Assembly (NCBI GenBank): GCA_965216745.1
Contig: OZ244191.1
Coordinates: 992,001 to 1,056,000 of the forward strand
Length of the DNA stretch: 64,000 nucleotides
Direction: 5' to 3'
Source of the DNA: G965216745 sp965216745
GTDB taxonomy: Bacteria > Pseudomonadota > Alphaproteobacteria > Rickettsiales > Anaplasmataceae
The notes beneath the pieces are model-generated. The model was not told where the DNA came from and searched no databases. It saw only the letters and a program-made list of their open reading frames with translations. Of the stretch, positions 1 to 7,930 are shown piece by piece. The translations under genes were made by a program, and so were the position numbers. Positions within the stretch are counted from its first letter, which is position 1, and every line of letters begins with the position of its first letter.

Positions 1-170
1 CCTTTTGCAATCCCTCCTATTGCGGGGTTACATGACATTATGCCTATATTTTTTTGATCTGGTGTGACAATAGCCACTTTAGCTCCCAAACTAGAAGCAG
101 ATTGCGCGGCTTCACATCCAGCATGACCACCGCCTATTATCACCACATCATATACATGGAAATTTTTCAT
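1..170 (-). CDS. mnmG: MnmG (GidA) tRNA uridine-modification enzyme, N-terminal part only
   Basis: Only the first 56 codons are present; the rest lies outside the window. Read on the minus strand from the ATG at 168-170, the product begins MKNFHVYDVVIIGGGHAGCE. This shows the Rossmann FAD-binding motif GGGHAGCEAA, followed by the MnmG family signature CNPAIGGIAKG. MnmG is a flavoprotein that works with MnmE to install the carboxymethylaminomethyl (or related) group at U34 of certain tRNAs. The start is secure because homologs also begin a few residues before the FAD motif. It is divergent from hflK across a 333-base AT-rich gap. Confidence 0.93.
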   Translation of the reverse strand, partial: MKNFHVYDVVIIGGGHAGCEAAQSASSLGAKVAIVTPDQKNIGIMSCNPAIGGIAK

Positions 171-503
171 AATTTCTTAACTTTCGTTCTTGCAAATCAA
201 TAAAACTATATAACAACACTCTATTAAATGCGATATGGAAATCATTGATAGTAGAAATGCGTGAACACAAACTATAACTTAAACAACAATTATAAAACAA
301 TTGATCTAAAATCAAAACACACAAAAACATAAAAAAACATCATTATAATACAATGCAAATATATTATATATCAAAATAAAAAAATAGATTATTAAAACAA
401 AAAATCAACACTTGTTGACTTTTAACATAATCAATAATATGGTCAATAATGATTTTACTTGTAAAGAATATATTCAAATGATAAAATCCTGGACGTATGA
501 ATT
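171..503. other. Divergent intergenic region between mnmG and hflK
   Basis: This 333-base AT-rich gap separates two divergent genes and must hold both promoters. Apart from one sigma70-like match facing hflK, no RNA gene, strong hairpin or open coding frame is apparent. A short minus-strand frame overlapping the mnmG start has no family resemblance. Confidence 0.6.
415..443 (+). promoter_or_regulatory. Candidate sigma70-type promoter for hflK-hflC-degP-gloB
   Basis: TTGACT at 415-420 is followed after 17 bases by TATGGT at 438-443. This is a good -35 match and a partial -10 match at optimal spacing, about 60 bases before the hflK ATG. It is the best match in the gap, but AT-rich DNA gives many chance matches, so this is a weak call. 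Confidence 0.35.
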
Positions 504-1565
504 ATGACCAATTTTAATGACCCTTGGGGTAAAGGATTTAATTCAAACAATGGTAACGGACCAAATCATGATTTTGAGTCTTTAAAAAACCTTTTAAAGA
601 AAATCTTAAAAGGCGGAAACCCAAAAGTTTTTTTCATTATTCCCGTAATATTTTTTTGCGCTTGGATGTTATCAGGATTTTATATGGTGAATCCAGAACA
701 GCAAGGAGTTGAACTTATATTTGGTAAATACACACAAATAACTGATTCGGGTCTTAACTATAATTTGCCCTACCCGGTAGGTGAAGTTAATAAACTGAAT
801 GTAACTTCTATAAACAAAGAAGAAATTGGTTTAAAGCTAGATTCAAATGGAAGAAGTCAAAGAAAAAACCAAAATTCCACAGAAAAAAGTGAAGGGGTAA
901 TACTGACAGGAGACGAAAATATAATTAACGTTAATTTCGAAGTCATGTGGAAAATATATGACCCATATAAATATCTTTACAGCGTAAGGGAAGATAGAAA
1001 AGGAAAAACAATAAAAAGTGCAGCAGAAAGTGCAGCAAGAGAAAGCATAGGTTTAAATTCAATTGGTTTCATACTCAGCGGAAACGGAAGGTCTAAAATA
1101 TCCAGTGAAATATTTGACTTACTCCAACACACTTTAGATTCATATGACATGGGTGTAAAAGTTGTTTCAATACAACTCAAAAAGATAGACCCTCCAGAAA
1201 AGGTTATATCTTCGTTTCGAGACGTCCAAAGCGCACGAGCTGATAGAGAGGTTGAGATAAACAAAGCTCAATCATATCAAAATGATATAATGCCAAGAGC
1301 CAGGGGTGAGGCTCAAAAAATATTAAGGGAAGCTGAAGCTTATAAGCATCAAGTTCTAGAAAAAGCAATTGGAGATTCTAGTAGATTTATCTATATATTA
1401 GAACAATACAAAAAAGCTCCATCACTAATGAAGAAAAAGATGTATTTAGAGCATATGGAAGAAATTTTAGCTCCTATGGATAAGATTATTTTTGATAACA
1501 ATAATGGCAACCTCTTAGGCCATTTTCCAGTTTATGATTCATCGGTAAACAAGTATGGTAAGTAA
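504..1565 (+). CDS. hflK: HflK, SPFH-domain modulator of FtsH protease
   Basis: The 353-residue product has the HflK layout: a Gly/Asn-rich N-terminus (NDPWGKGFNSNNGNG), one transmembrane segment at about residues 43-62, then an SPFH/prohibitin domain starting YMVNPEQQGVELIFGKY and a charged coiled-coil tail. HflK assembles with HflC into a large inner-membrane complex that encloses FtsH and limits its proteolysis of membrane proteins. It overlaps hflC by 11 bases, and hflC overlaps degP by 4, so the three are almost certainly one transcript. The hflK-hflC-degP order is common in alphaproteobacteria. The ATG at 504 fits the family N-terminus. Confidence 0.95.
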   Translation: MTNFNDPWGKGFNSNNGNGPNHDFESLKNLLKKILKGGNPKVFFIIPVIFFCAWMLSGFYMVNPEQQGVELIFGKYTQITDSGLNYNLPYPVGEVNKLNVTSINKEEIGLKLDSNGRSQRKNQNSTEKSEGVILTGDENIINVNFEVMWKIYDPYKYLYSVREDRKGKTIKSAAESAARESIGLNSIGFILSGNGRSKISSEIFDLLQHTLDSYDMGVKVVSIQLKKIDPPEKVISSFRDVQSARADREVEINKAQSYQNDIMPRARGEAQKILREAEAYKHQVLEKAIGDSSRFIYILEQYKKAPSLMKKKMYLEHMEEILAPMDKIIFDNNNGNLLGHFPVYDSSVNKYGK

Positions 1566-2418
1566 AATATTAGCTATATTATTTGCTCTTCTAATATCTG
1601 TATCTACGTCTGTTATTTTCATGGTAGAAGAAGGACATAAAGCAATATTAGTTCAGCTAGGTGAAGTAAAAACTTTAACTCCCCTAAGCCCTGGATTGCA
1701 TTTCAAGTGGCCATTTATAGATAAGGTGGTTCTTATAGACAGTAGAACTCTTGATATAGAATCAGATTCCAGCGAAATAATAGCATCAGATCAAAAACGA
1801 ATAGTTGTTAATTATTATGCAAAATATAAGATAATTGATCCAATTCTATTTTATAAATCTGCAAGAAACGAAACAATTCTTGAAAACAGGTTAAGATCTA
1901 TAGTTGAATCACAAGTTCGTGAAGAAGTTGGTAGAGTTCCATTGACCGCTTTATTAACTGAAGCAAGGTCATCTATAATGGGGAATATAAAACATCAGTC
2001 CGATCTCCAATCTAAAAGTTTTGGAGTCTCCATAATAGATGTAAGAGTGAAAAGAACTGATTTACCTGAAGAAAATAGCGAAGCAATCTTCAAAAGAATG
2101 CAGACAGAACGAGAAAAAGAAGCCAGGGAGATAAGAGCAACTGGTTTCGAAGAAGCTCAATATGTTCGGTCCCTTGCTGATAAAGAAAGGGTTATGCTAT
2201 TGGCCGATGCAAATAAAAAAGCTAATATACTTAAGGCCGAAGGAGATTCTTTATCTGCATCAACTTTAAATGATGCTTTTTCCAAGGACCCTGAATTTTT
2301 TGAGTTTTATAGGTCTTTGCAATCTTATAAAAGCTCGTTCAACACTAACAACACAAAAATGGTAATCTCAATCGATCACGACTATTTCAATAAATTTTTA
2401 AAGGATGAAAAAAAATGA
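1555..2418 (+). CDS. hflC: HflC, SPFH-domain partner of HflK
   Basis: The product is 287 residues, the usual HflC size. An N-terminal hydrophobic anchor (residues 4-22) is followed by the SPFH domain, with FMVEEGHKAILVQLGEV and the HflC-like phrase PGLHFKWPFID. The helical stretch RMQTEREKEAREIRATGFEE is typical of the family. It pairs with HflK around FtsH in the inner membrane. The ATG at 1555 lies inside the end of hflK and the stop overlaps the degP start as ATGA, suggesting translational coupling. Confidence 0.95.
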   Translation: MVSKILAILFALLISVSTSVIFMVEEGHKAILVQLGEVKTLTPLSPGLHFKWPFIDKVVLIDSRTLDIESDSSEIIASDQKRIVVNYYAKYKIIDPILFYKSARNETILENRLRSIVESQVREEVGRVPLTALLTEARSSIMGNIKHQSDLQSKSFGVSIIDVRVKRTDLPEENSEAIFKRMQTEREKEAREIRATGFEEAQYVRSLADKERVMLLADANKKANILKAEGDSLSASTLNDAFSKDPEFFEFYRSLQSYKSSFNTNNTKMVISIDHDYFNKFLKDEKK

Positions 2419-3872
2419 AAATCCAAACAAAAATCTTCCTTACATTGTCTTTTTTACTGTTTTTTTTGCATTCTCACCAATCTTGTGCCAATACAGTTCT
2501 AACAAACGAATATCAAACACTTGAAGTTAAAAATCAAAAACATTTTAGTACTACCGATGAATGGTTACCTGATTTGGTTGAATCTTTGTTGCCAACTGTA
2601 GTAAATATATCTATACTACACAAACCCAACAACGATTCTAGCTCTTCTAATTTATATTATTTTCCCGGTGGCGATATATTGAAAGAATTTAGAGACTTTT
2701 TTGAGCGCTCTGATCCATTCGGTGGTGGGAAACAGAACAAATCTCCATCTTCTTCTTTGGGTTCTGGTGTAATAATAAACAGCTCAGGTGTAATACTGAC
2801 TTCTGCTCATTTGATTGGTAACTACCAGGAAATAAACATAACAACATTAGATGGTAAGAAATATGCAGCTGAAGTGGTTGGTCTAGATGCAGAAACAGAT
2901 GTTGCCGTATTGAAAATAAATTCTGACACACCTCTTCCATATGCAAACATGGGATCTTCGGATGATTTAAGAGTAGCTCAGACAACTATTGCCATAGGGA
3001 ATCCCTTTGGATTAGGTAGCACTGTGACTTTAGGAGTTATATCTGCAACAAATAGGGATATAAACTCCAGTAGAGTTGAATTCATACAAACCGATGCTGC
3101 TATAAATCAGGGCAATTCTGGAGGACCTCTATTCAACAAAAATGGTGAGGTTATAGGAACTAATAGTTCTATATATACAATCACTGGAGGAAACCTTGGC
3201 ATAGGATTTGCAATTCCAATTGATATTTCTAAACCAATAATAGAAATGCTGATTCGTGATGGAAAAGTAATGCACGGTTGGCTTGGAATCACTATGCAGG
3301 AAGTAACTGAAGAGATATCCAAATCTCTTGATCAAGAACGTCCTTTTGGAATAATAGTATCCCAAACAATTAAAGGAAGTCCTGCAGAGAAAGCTGGATT
3401 AAAAATTGGAGATGTAATACTTAAAATCAATGATATAACTATAGAAAATCCACGACATGTTCAAAAGCTCGTATATAAAATGAATGTAGGGGATAAAATC
3501 AAATTAACAATCTTACGTAATGGAACTAAGAAAAATATTTCTCTCACAATAGATCAAAAATCTGTAAGAGATGATTTAGATCAATACTCACATGAAGTAT
3601 ATGATCTAAATGGAATTGAGGTTATAGACATATCAGAAAATCTTCGTCATAAATTAAATATCAATGATACTAAAGGTGTTCTGGTGCAATCTGCTCCAAA
3701 TTCCAAGTTCCTAAAACGTGGTGATATAATTTTCAATGCTGCTAATTCCGAGATAGATAGCGTAAAAAAATTAAAATCTGTAGTAGAATCAGAAAAAAAG
3801 AAAGGGTCCAATAGTATTCTGCTTTGGATCAATAGATCTGGCATAAATATATTTACAGCTATATCCTTATAA
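2415..3872 (+). CDS. degP: DegP/HtrA-family periplasmic serine protease (Do)
   Basis: This 485-residue protein has an N-terminal signal peptide (hydrophobic residues 7-20, likely cleavage near SCA-N). A trypsin-like protease domain and two PDZ domains follow, at about 285-370 and 395-485. The catalytic triad reads His132 (TSAHLI), Asp162 (ETDVAVLKI) and Ser235 (NQGNSGGPL). DegP-type proteases degrade or chaperone misfolded periplasmic and outer-membrane proteins. Translational coupling to hflC and the nearby rseP and bamA fit an envelope quality-control role. DegP, DegQ and MucD cannot be told apart by eye; the two PDZ domains and linker are consistent with all. Confidence 0.94.
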   Translation: MKIQTKIFLTLSFLLFFLHSHQSCANTVLTNEYQTLEVKNQKHFSTTDEWLPDLVESLLPTVVNISILHKPNNDSSSSNLYYFPGGDILKEFRDFFERSDPFGGGKQNKSPSSSLGSGVIINSSGVILTSAHLIGNYQEINITTLDGKKYAAEVVGLDAETDVAVLKINSDTPLPYANMGSSDDLRVAQTTIAIGNPFGLGSTVTLGVISATNRDINSSRVEFIQTDAAINQGNSGGPLFNKNGEVIGTNSSIYTITGGNLGIGFAIPIDISKPIIEMLIRDGKVMHGWLGITMQEVTEEISKSLDQERPFGIIVSQTIKGSPAEKAGLKIGDVILKINDITIENPRHVQKLVYKMNVGDKIKLTILRNGTKKNISLTIDQKSVRDDLDQYSHEVYDLNGIEVIDISENLRHKLNINDTKGVLVQSAPNSKFLKRGDIIFNAANSEIDSVKKLKSVVESEKKKGSNSILLWINRSGINIFTAISL

Positions 3873-3874
3873 CT

Positions 3875-4633
3875 GTGGAGCATATAGCTGTAACAATCAT
3901 ACCCATAATAAAAAATAATTACTCTTATATTGTAAAGGATTTATATTCTGATATTACAGCAGCTATAGATGTAGGAGACTCATCTCCTGTGTTACATTAT
4001 TTATCAAACAACAAACTATCCCTTGATTATATATTAAGTACACATAATCATTGGGATCATACTAGTGGGAATATTGAATTAAAAAAAACAACTGGATCCA
4101 AAGTAATGGGACCTGATAAAGGTATACCTGGAATAGACTTTATAATATCAGAATCATCAAAATTATCACTAGGAAAAACAAAATGTAATATCTTATCTCT
4201 CCCAGGACACACAGAAAACCATGTTGCTTTTTTATTTGGTGACTGCCTTTTTTGTGGCGATGTTCTTTTTGTTGGTGGTTGTGGAAAAGTAATGAATAAT
4301 CGAATGGGTGATATGTATAATAGTATACAAAAACTTCAAAAATTAGATGATAAAACAAAGATTTATTGTGGTCATGAATACACATTAGCAAATTTAGAAT
4401 TTGCTTTAAAGGTTGAGCCAGATAATCTATATGCATATAATATGCTAAAAGATTTAAAAGCAAATCCAATCATCACTGTTCCTTCTACAATAGAAAAAGA
4501 AAAATTGATCAATCCTTATTTTAGACTCGAGATAATAAAAGAGAAATTAAGAAGAAAAAATGAAAACAATTTATCAATATTCGAAACAATCAGAAGAATG
4601 AAAGACGAGTATACACAGTCAAAAATTATATAA
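3875..4633 (+). CDS. gloB: Hydroxyacylglutathione hydrolase (glyoxalase II), metallo-beta-lactamase fold
   Basis: The 252-residue product has the binuclear metal motif THNHWDH at residues 56-62, a second metal His in LPGHTENHVAF, the Asp in FCGDVLF, and the glyoxalase II signature CGHEYTLANLEFA. Glyoxalase II hydrolyses S-lactoylglutathione to lactate and glutathione, the second step of methylglyoxal detoxification. The frame starts with GTG at 3875, two bases after the degP stop. No ATG lies near the domain start, so GTG is the natural choice. It is probably the last gene of the hflK operon and converges on folE. Confidence 0.92.
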   Translation: MEHIAVTIIPIIKNNYSYIVKDLYSDITAAIDVGDSSPVLHYLSNNKLSLDYILSTHNHWDHTSGNIELKKTTGSKVMGPDKGIPGIDFIISESSKLSLGKTKCNILSLPGHTENHVAFLFGDCLFCGDVLFVGGCGKVMNNRMGDMYNSIQKLQKLDDKTKIYCGHEYTLANLEFALKVEPDNLYAYNMLKDLKANPIITVPSTIEKEKLINPYFRLEIIKEKLRRKNENNLSIFETIRRMKDEYTQSKII

Positions 4634-4642
4634 AAATTAGAA

Positions 4643-5212
4643 TTAGACACGTGATCTATAAAAAAACTCTTTTGCCCTGTTTTCATCAGACATAAAAGAA
4701 CCTAATATGCAACTTGTGCTCATTTGAGCGCTATAGCTTCTAGATTTAGAACACATCACACAAGTATGTTTTGCTTTAATCAAAACCGCAACTCCAGCAG
4801 GAGATATTATATCTTTTATGTTATATGCAATGTCGTTAGTCATATCTTCTTGCAAATAAAGACGAGATGATATCAATTCAACAAAACGAACAACATTTCC
4901 AACACCAAAGATTTTATCATTGGGTATATAACCAATGTTAACATGTCCATCAAATGGCATAAAGTGATGTTCACAAAAAGATATAAAGGGTATATCATGA
5001 AATAAAATAAGCTGACCAGAGTTATATCTTTTATTCTCTATAGGTTTTAAAACAAGTCTGGGATCCTCTAAATATCCCCTAAAACAATTTCTATAACCAT
5101 CTAACAAACTACTTGAAAGAGTATAATATTCTTTAGGAGATCTAACAATCCACCGAAACATAGTTTTCACAGCTTCTAACATTTCATTGTCAGATGGTGG
5201 GGAAATGCTCAT
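4643..5212 (-). CDS. folE: GTP cyclohydrolase I
   Basis: The 189-residue product matches FolE. The zinc ligands are Cys80 and His83 in FCEHHFMPFDG and Cys151 in HTCVMCSKSRS, with the later SAQMSTSCILGSF block also typical. The enzyme converts GTP to 7,8-dihydroneopterin triphosphate, the entry point to folate, and in many bacteria to queuosine. The start codon shares one base with the atpG stop (TAATG), so folE is translationally coupled to atpG, an unusual pairing of a folate gene with an ATP synthase gene. A folB gene lies near 55.5 kb. Confidence 0.93.
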   Translation of the reverse strand: MSISPPSDNEMLEAVKTMFRWIVRSPKEYYTLSSSLLDGYRNCFRGYLEDPRLVLKPIENKRYNSGQLILFHDIPFISFCEHHFMPFDGHVNIGYIPNDKIFGVGNVVRFVELISSRLYLQEDMTNDIAYNIKDIISPAGVAVLIKAKHTCVMCSKSRSYSAQMSTSCILGSFMSDENRAKEFFYRSRV

Positions 5213-6051
5213 TACATAGCCTCTGCGCCGCTTATAATCTCTATTAAATCTCTAGTGATCAAAGCTTGTCTTGTTCTGTTGTATAGTAAGGTAAGTCTAT
5301 CTATCACTTCATTGGCGTTTTTAGATGCATTCTCCATTGCAATCATTCTAGACATATGCTCACTCGCCAAACTATGACAGGCAGCGGAATATATTTGCAT
5401 AGCCAAATTGAGTCTAAACATATTAGTTATTATTTCTACGATATTGCCATCACAATTATATTCAACGAATTCAGTAGATTCAAAGCATAAAGGAAATAAA
5501 TCCAAAATAACAGCTTCTTGGACAACAGAACTCACAAATTTGGTGTAACAAATAGAACAAGAGTTAAAATCATGGTCTGCTAGAATTTGATCTACTAATT
5601 TGATAGAATCATTATAAGAAAACTCAGAAGATGAAAAACTAGCAATCACATCAGAACTAGATCGAGAGATGAATTTATTACCTTTGAAACCTACACTTAC
5701 AAAGCTTGTATTAAAACCCTCTTCATTCCAAGATTTATTCTTGTCAGAAAAACTACGTATAATCTTATTGTTAAAACCACCACATAATCCTTTGTCTGAA
5801 GTAAATAATATTACTATCTTATTATTGTTCGAATTATGTGATCCAACAATTCGACTGGGAAGATCTCCCTTATAACCAGAAATTATAGAAGACAAATCAT
5901 AATAAAGAGATTCTGATGAATCCCCAACAGATGCAGAACGCTTTTGCGAAGATTTAAGACTAGAAGCAGCAATCATTTTCATCACCTCAGTGATTTTTTT
6001 TGTTGATTTCACACTCTTTATTCGCGTCAATATTTGTTTGGTACTAGCCAT
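5212..6051 (-). CDS. atpG: ATP synthase F1 gamma subunit
   Basis: The 279-residue product has the conserved N-terminal helix MASTKQILTRIKSVKSTKKI, the block FTSDKGLCGGFNNKI, and the C-terminal helix ending TRDLIEIISGAEAM. These are the coiled-coil shaft and the conserved face of the gamma subunit, which rotates inside the alpha3beta3 hexamer. It is separated here from other atp genes, at least within the window. Scattered atp genes are common in Rickettsiales. It starts 25 bases from the divergent terC-like gene and overlaps folE by one base. Confidence 0.96.
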   Translation of the reverse strand: MASTKQILTRIKSVKSTKKITEVMKMIAASSLKSSQKRSASVGDSSESLYYDLSSIISGYKGDLPSRIVGSHNSNNNKIVILFTSDKGLCGGFNNKIIRSFSDKNKSWNEEGFNTSFVSVGFKGNKFISRSSSDVIASFSSSEFSYNDSIKLVDQILADHDFNSCSICYTKFVSSVVQEAVILDLFPLCFESTEFVEYNCDGNIVEIITNMFRLNLAMQIYSAACHSLASEHMSRMIAMENASKNANEVIDRLTLLYNRTRQALITRDLIEIISGAEAM

Positions 6052-6076
6052 AAACCCAACCTAGATGTAATATATT

Positions 6077-6697
6077 ATGACAATGTATTCAGATTTATCA
6101 AGCTTCTTACTTACAGTAATACTAGAATTTATATTAGAAACAGATAATTTGGCTATTATAGTTATACTTGCTAGAAAATGCAATAATCCTAAAATAGTCA
6201 CAATATGCGGAATCATAGGTTCTTTAGGCATTAAAGCTATAATTCTTCAATGTCTAAGCTTTATTGTAGAAATAGACGAAATTGTTTTTATGAATATATA
6301 TTCTATGAAAGATATTTGTTTGTTCGCAGGAGGGATATTTTTAATAATAATTTTCTTACATCAAAATAATAAAAAAATACAAAATAAAATGGAAATAAAC
6401 AAAAACAAAAACAAAGACATAGTTTCTACTATTAATATAATATTAGCTGATATAATATTTTCTTTAGATTCAGTAATAGCAGCTATTAGCGTAACCTTGA
6501 ACATTAAAATCATATTGTTAGCTTTTGTTATTAGCACAGCTGCAATGTGTTTATTCGCTACTCAATTTCTAGCAATTATGAGTAAATATAAATTTCTAGA
6601 AAAAAACATAAAATATTTGATACTCATTATAAGTTTTAAACTAATATTAGATGGAATCAAAGTAAAAGAATTATATCAATTGTTAAGTGCAATCTAA
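6077..6697 (+). CDS. TerC/Alx-family integral membrane protein
   Basis: This 206-residue, very hydrophobic protein has about six membrane segments. Two acidic membrane motifs typical of TerC are present: LEFILETDNLAIIVI near the start and IIFSLDSVIAA in the middle. The family was first linked to tellurite resistance. Later work implicates it in manganese export and metal homeostasis of secreted enzymes, but the substrate here cannot be stated. The ATG at 6077 is divergent from atpG with 25 bases between starts, so the promoters must overlap the coding ends or the gap. Confidence 0.8.
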   Translation: MTMYSDLSSFLLTVILEFILETDNLAIIVILARKCNNPKIVTICGIIGSLGIKAIILQCLSFIVEIDEIVFMNIYSMKDICLFAGGIFLIIIFLHQNNKKIQNKMEINKNKNKDIVSTINIILADIIFSLDSVIAAISVTLNIKIILLAFVISTAAMCLFATQFLAIMSKYKFLEKNIKYLILIISFKLILDGIKVKELYQLLSAI

Positions 6698-6783
6698 AAT
6701 TGTCCTCAAAATTATTAGAATTTAGCAAAATTAGTATATTGAAGTAAGTTTTTAGACAGTCATTAACCAGATTACTTGCTTTC

Positions 6784-6804
6784 ATCCTAGAAAGGCTTTA
6801 GGAT
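6784..6804 (+). terminator. Hairpin between the terC-like gene and rseP
   Basis: ATCCTAGA at 6784-6791 pairs with TTTAGGAT at 6797-6804 (8 pairs including one G-T) around a five-base loop. It lies about 87 bases after the terC-like stop and 37 bases before rseP. No clean T-run follows, so it may be a weak terminator or a 5' leader structure of rseP. Confidence 0.3.
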
Positions 6805-6841
6805 TCATTTTCACATCGTATTAACTTTATCTGTATTGCTT

Positions 6842-7930
6842 ATGTCATATCTATTGTCTTTCATTTTAGTCATGTCCTTGGTGGTTATAATACATGAATA
6901 TGGGCATTATTTGTTTGCAAGGATGTTCGGAGTAAAAGTTGAATCTTTTTCTGTAGGATTTGGACCTGAACTTTTTGGTTATACTGATAAACATAAAACT
7001 AGATGGAGCTTTAAAGCTATACCAGCCGGTGGTTCTGTTGTAATGTTTGGAGATGCAAATGAGGCCAGCATGCCAGACCAATCAAAACTTGCACAAGCAG
7101 ACAAAGAATCTTTCGAAAAGTCTCTACATTCAAAGCCAATATATCAAAAATCACTGATAGCGTTCGGTGGTCCTTTATTTAATTTTATATCAGCAATCAT
7201 AATAATGTCTTCTATATATTTTTTTAATGGTAAAGTAACATCTGAACCCGTTGTTGCAGTAGTTTTAGAAAATAGCCCAGCGTATCAAGCTGGCATAAAA
7301 TCAGGCGATATAATACATTATATTGATCAAAATAAAATAAGTAGCTTCGAAGATATAAGAAGAAATATATCTCTACTTAACCCTGAGGATCAAATATTAA
7401 TAAAATATTCAAGAGATGGACAAATTTTTTCAACAACAATAAAACCGCAACTAATCGAGACAAAAGATGAATTAGGAAACAATATCAAAATGCTTCAAAT
7501 AGGAGCTTCTGGTAGCTTAATTCATCAAAAATTATCTATATTAGGTGCAATGAATGAAGCAATATTAGAATCTTTTAGAATGATTGAAATGACAGCTAAG
7601 GTTTTAAGTCAGATTGCATTTGGGAATAGAGGTATGGAGGACGTTGGTGGACCGATAAAAATAATGAAATATTCTGGCCAGTCTCTACAGAAAGGTTTTC
7701 TTCATCTAACTTGGCTTATAGCTGTTTTATCTATAAATTTAGCTTTTGTCAACCTTCTTCCTATTCCATCTCTAGATGGAGGACATATATTTATGTATGG
7801 GATAGAAGCAATAATGGGAAGGCCTATATCATACAAATATCAAAATTATAGTTTTAAATTTGGTATGGCTTTATTGTTAGGTATGTTTATAATATTCACA
7901 TTTAACGACATTAAAGATTTACTACAGTGA
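6842..7930 (+). CDS. rseP: RseP-type site-2 intramembrane zinc metalloprotease
   Basis: The product is about 362 residues. The zinc-binding HEYGH motif is at residues 18-22 in the first membrane helix. A PDZ domain follows at about 115-190 (SPAYQAGIKSGDII), and the second catalytic motif LPIPSLDGGH lies near residue 305. RseP cleaves membrane-anchored proteins after a first cut, classically anti-sigma factors, and removes signal peptides. An in-frame TTG sits six bases upstream (6836), but the ATG at 6842 fits homologs better. The end overlaps bamA by four bases (GTGA). The usual upstream cdsA and dxr are absent. Confidence 0.94.
   Translation: MSYLLSFILVMSLVVIIHEYGHYLFARMFGVKVESFSVGFGPELFGYTDKHKTRWSFKAIPAGGSVVMFGDANEASMPDQSKLAQADKESFEKSLHSKPIYQKSLIAFGGPLFNFISAIIIMSSIYFFNGKVTSEPVVAVVLENSPAYQAGIKSGDIIHYIDQNKISSFEDIRRNISLLNPEDQILIKYSRDGQIFSTTIKPQLIETKDELGNNIKMLQIGASGSLIHQKLSILGAMNEAILESFRMIEMTAKVLSQIAFGNRGMEDVGGPIKIMKYSGQSLQKGFLHLTWLIAVLSINLAFVNLLPIPSLDGGHIFMYGIEAIMGRPISYKYQNYSFKFGMALLLGMFIIFTFNDIKDLLQ

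Noticed and set aside
148..330. 60-codon minus-strand frame upstream of mnmG
   Set aside because: It overlaps the mnmG start in another frame, is Leu/Ile/Phe-rich by AT bias and has no supporting signal.
4140..4469. 109-codon minus-strand frame inside gloB
   Set aside because: It is antisense to the conserved metal-binding region of gloB with no independent evidence.
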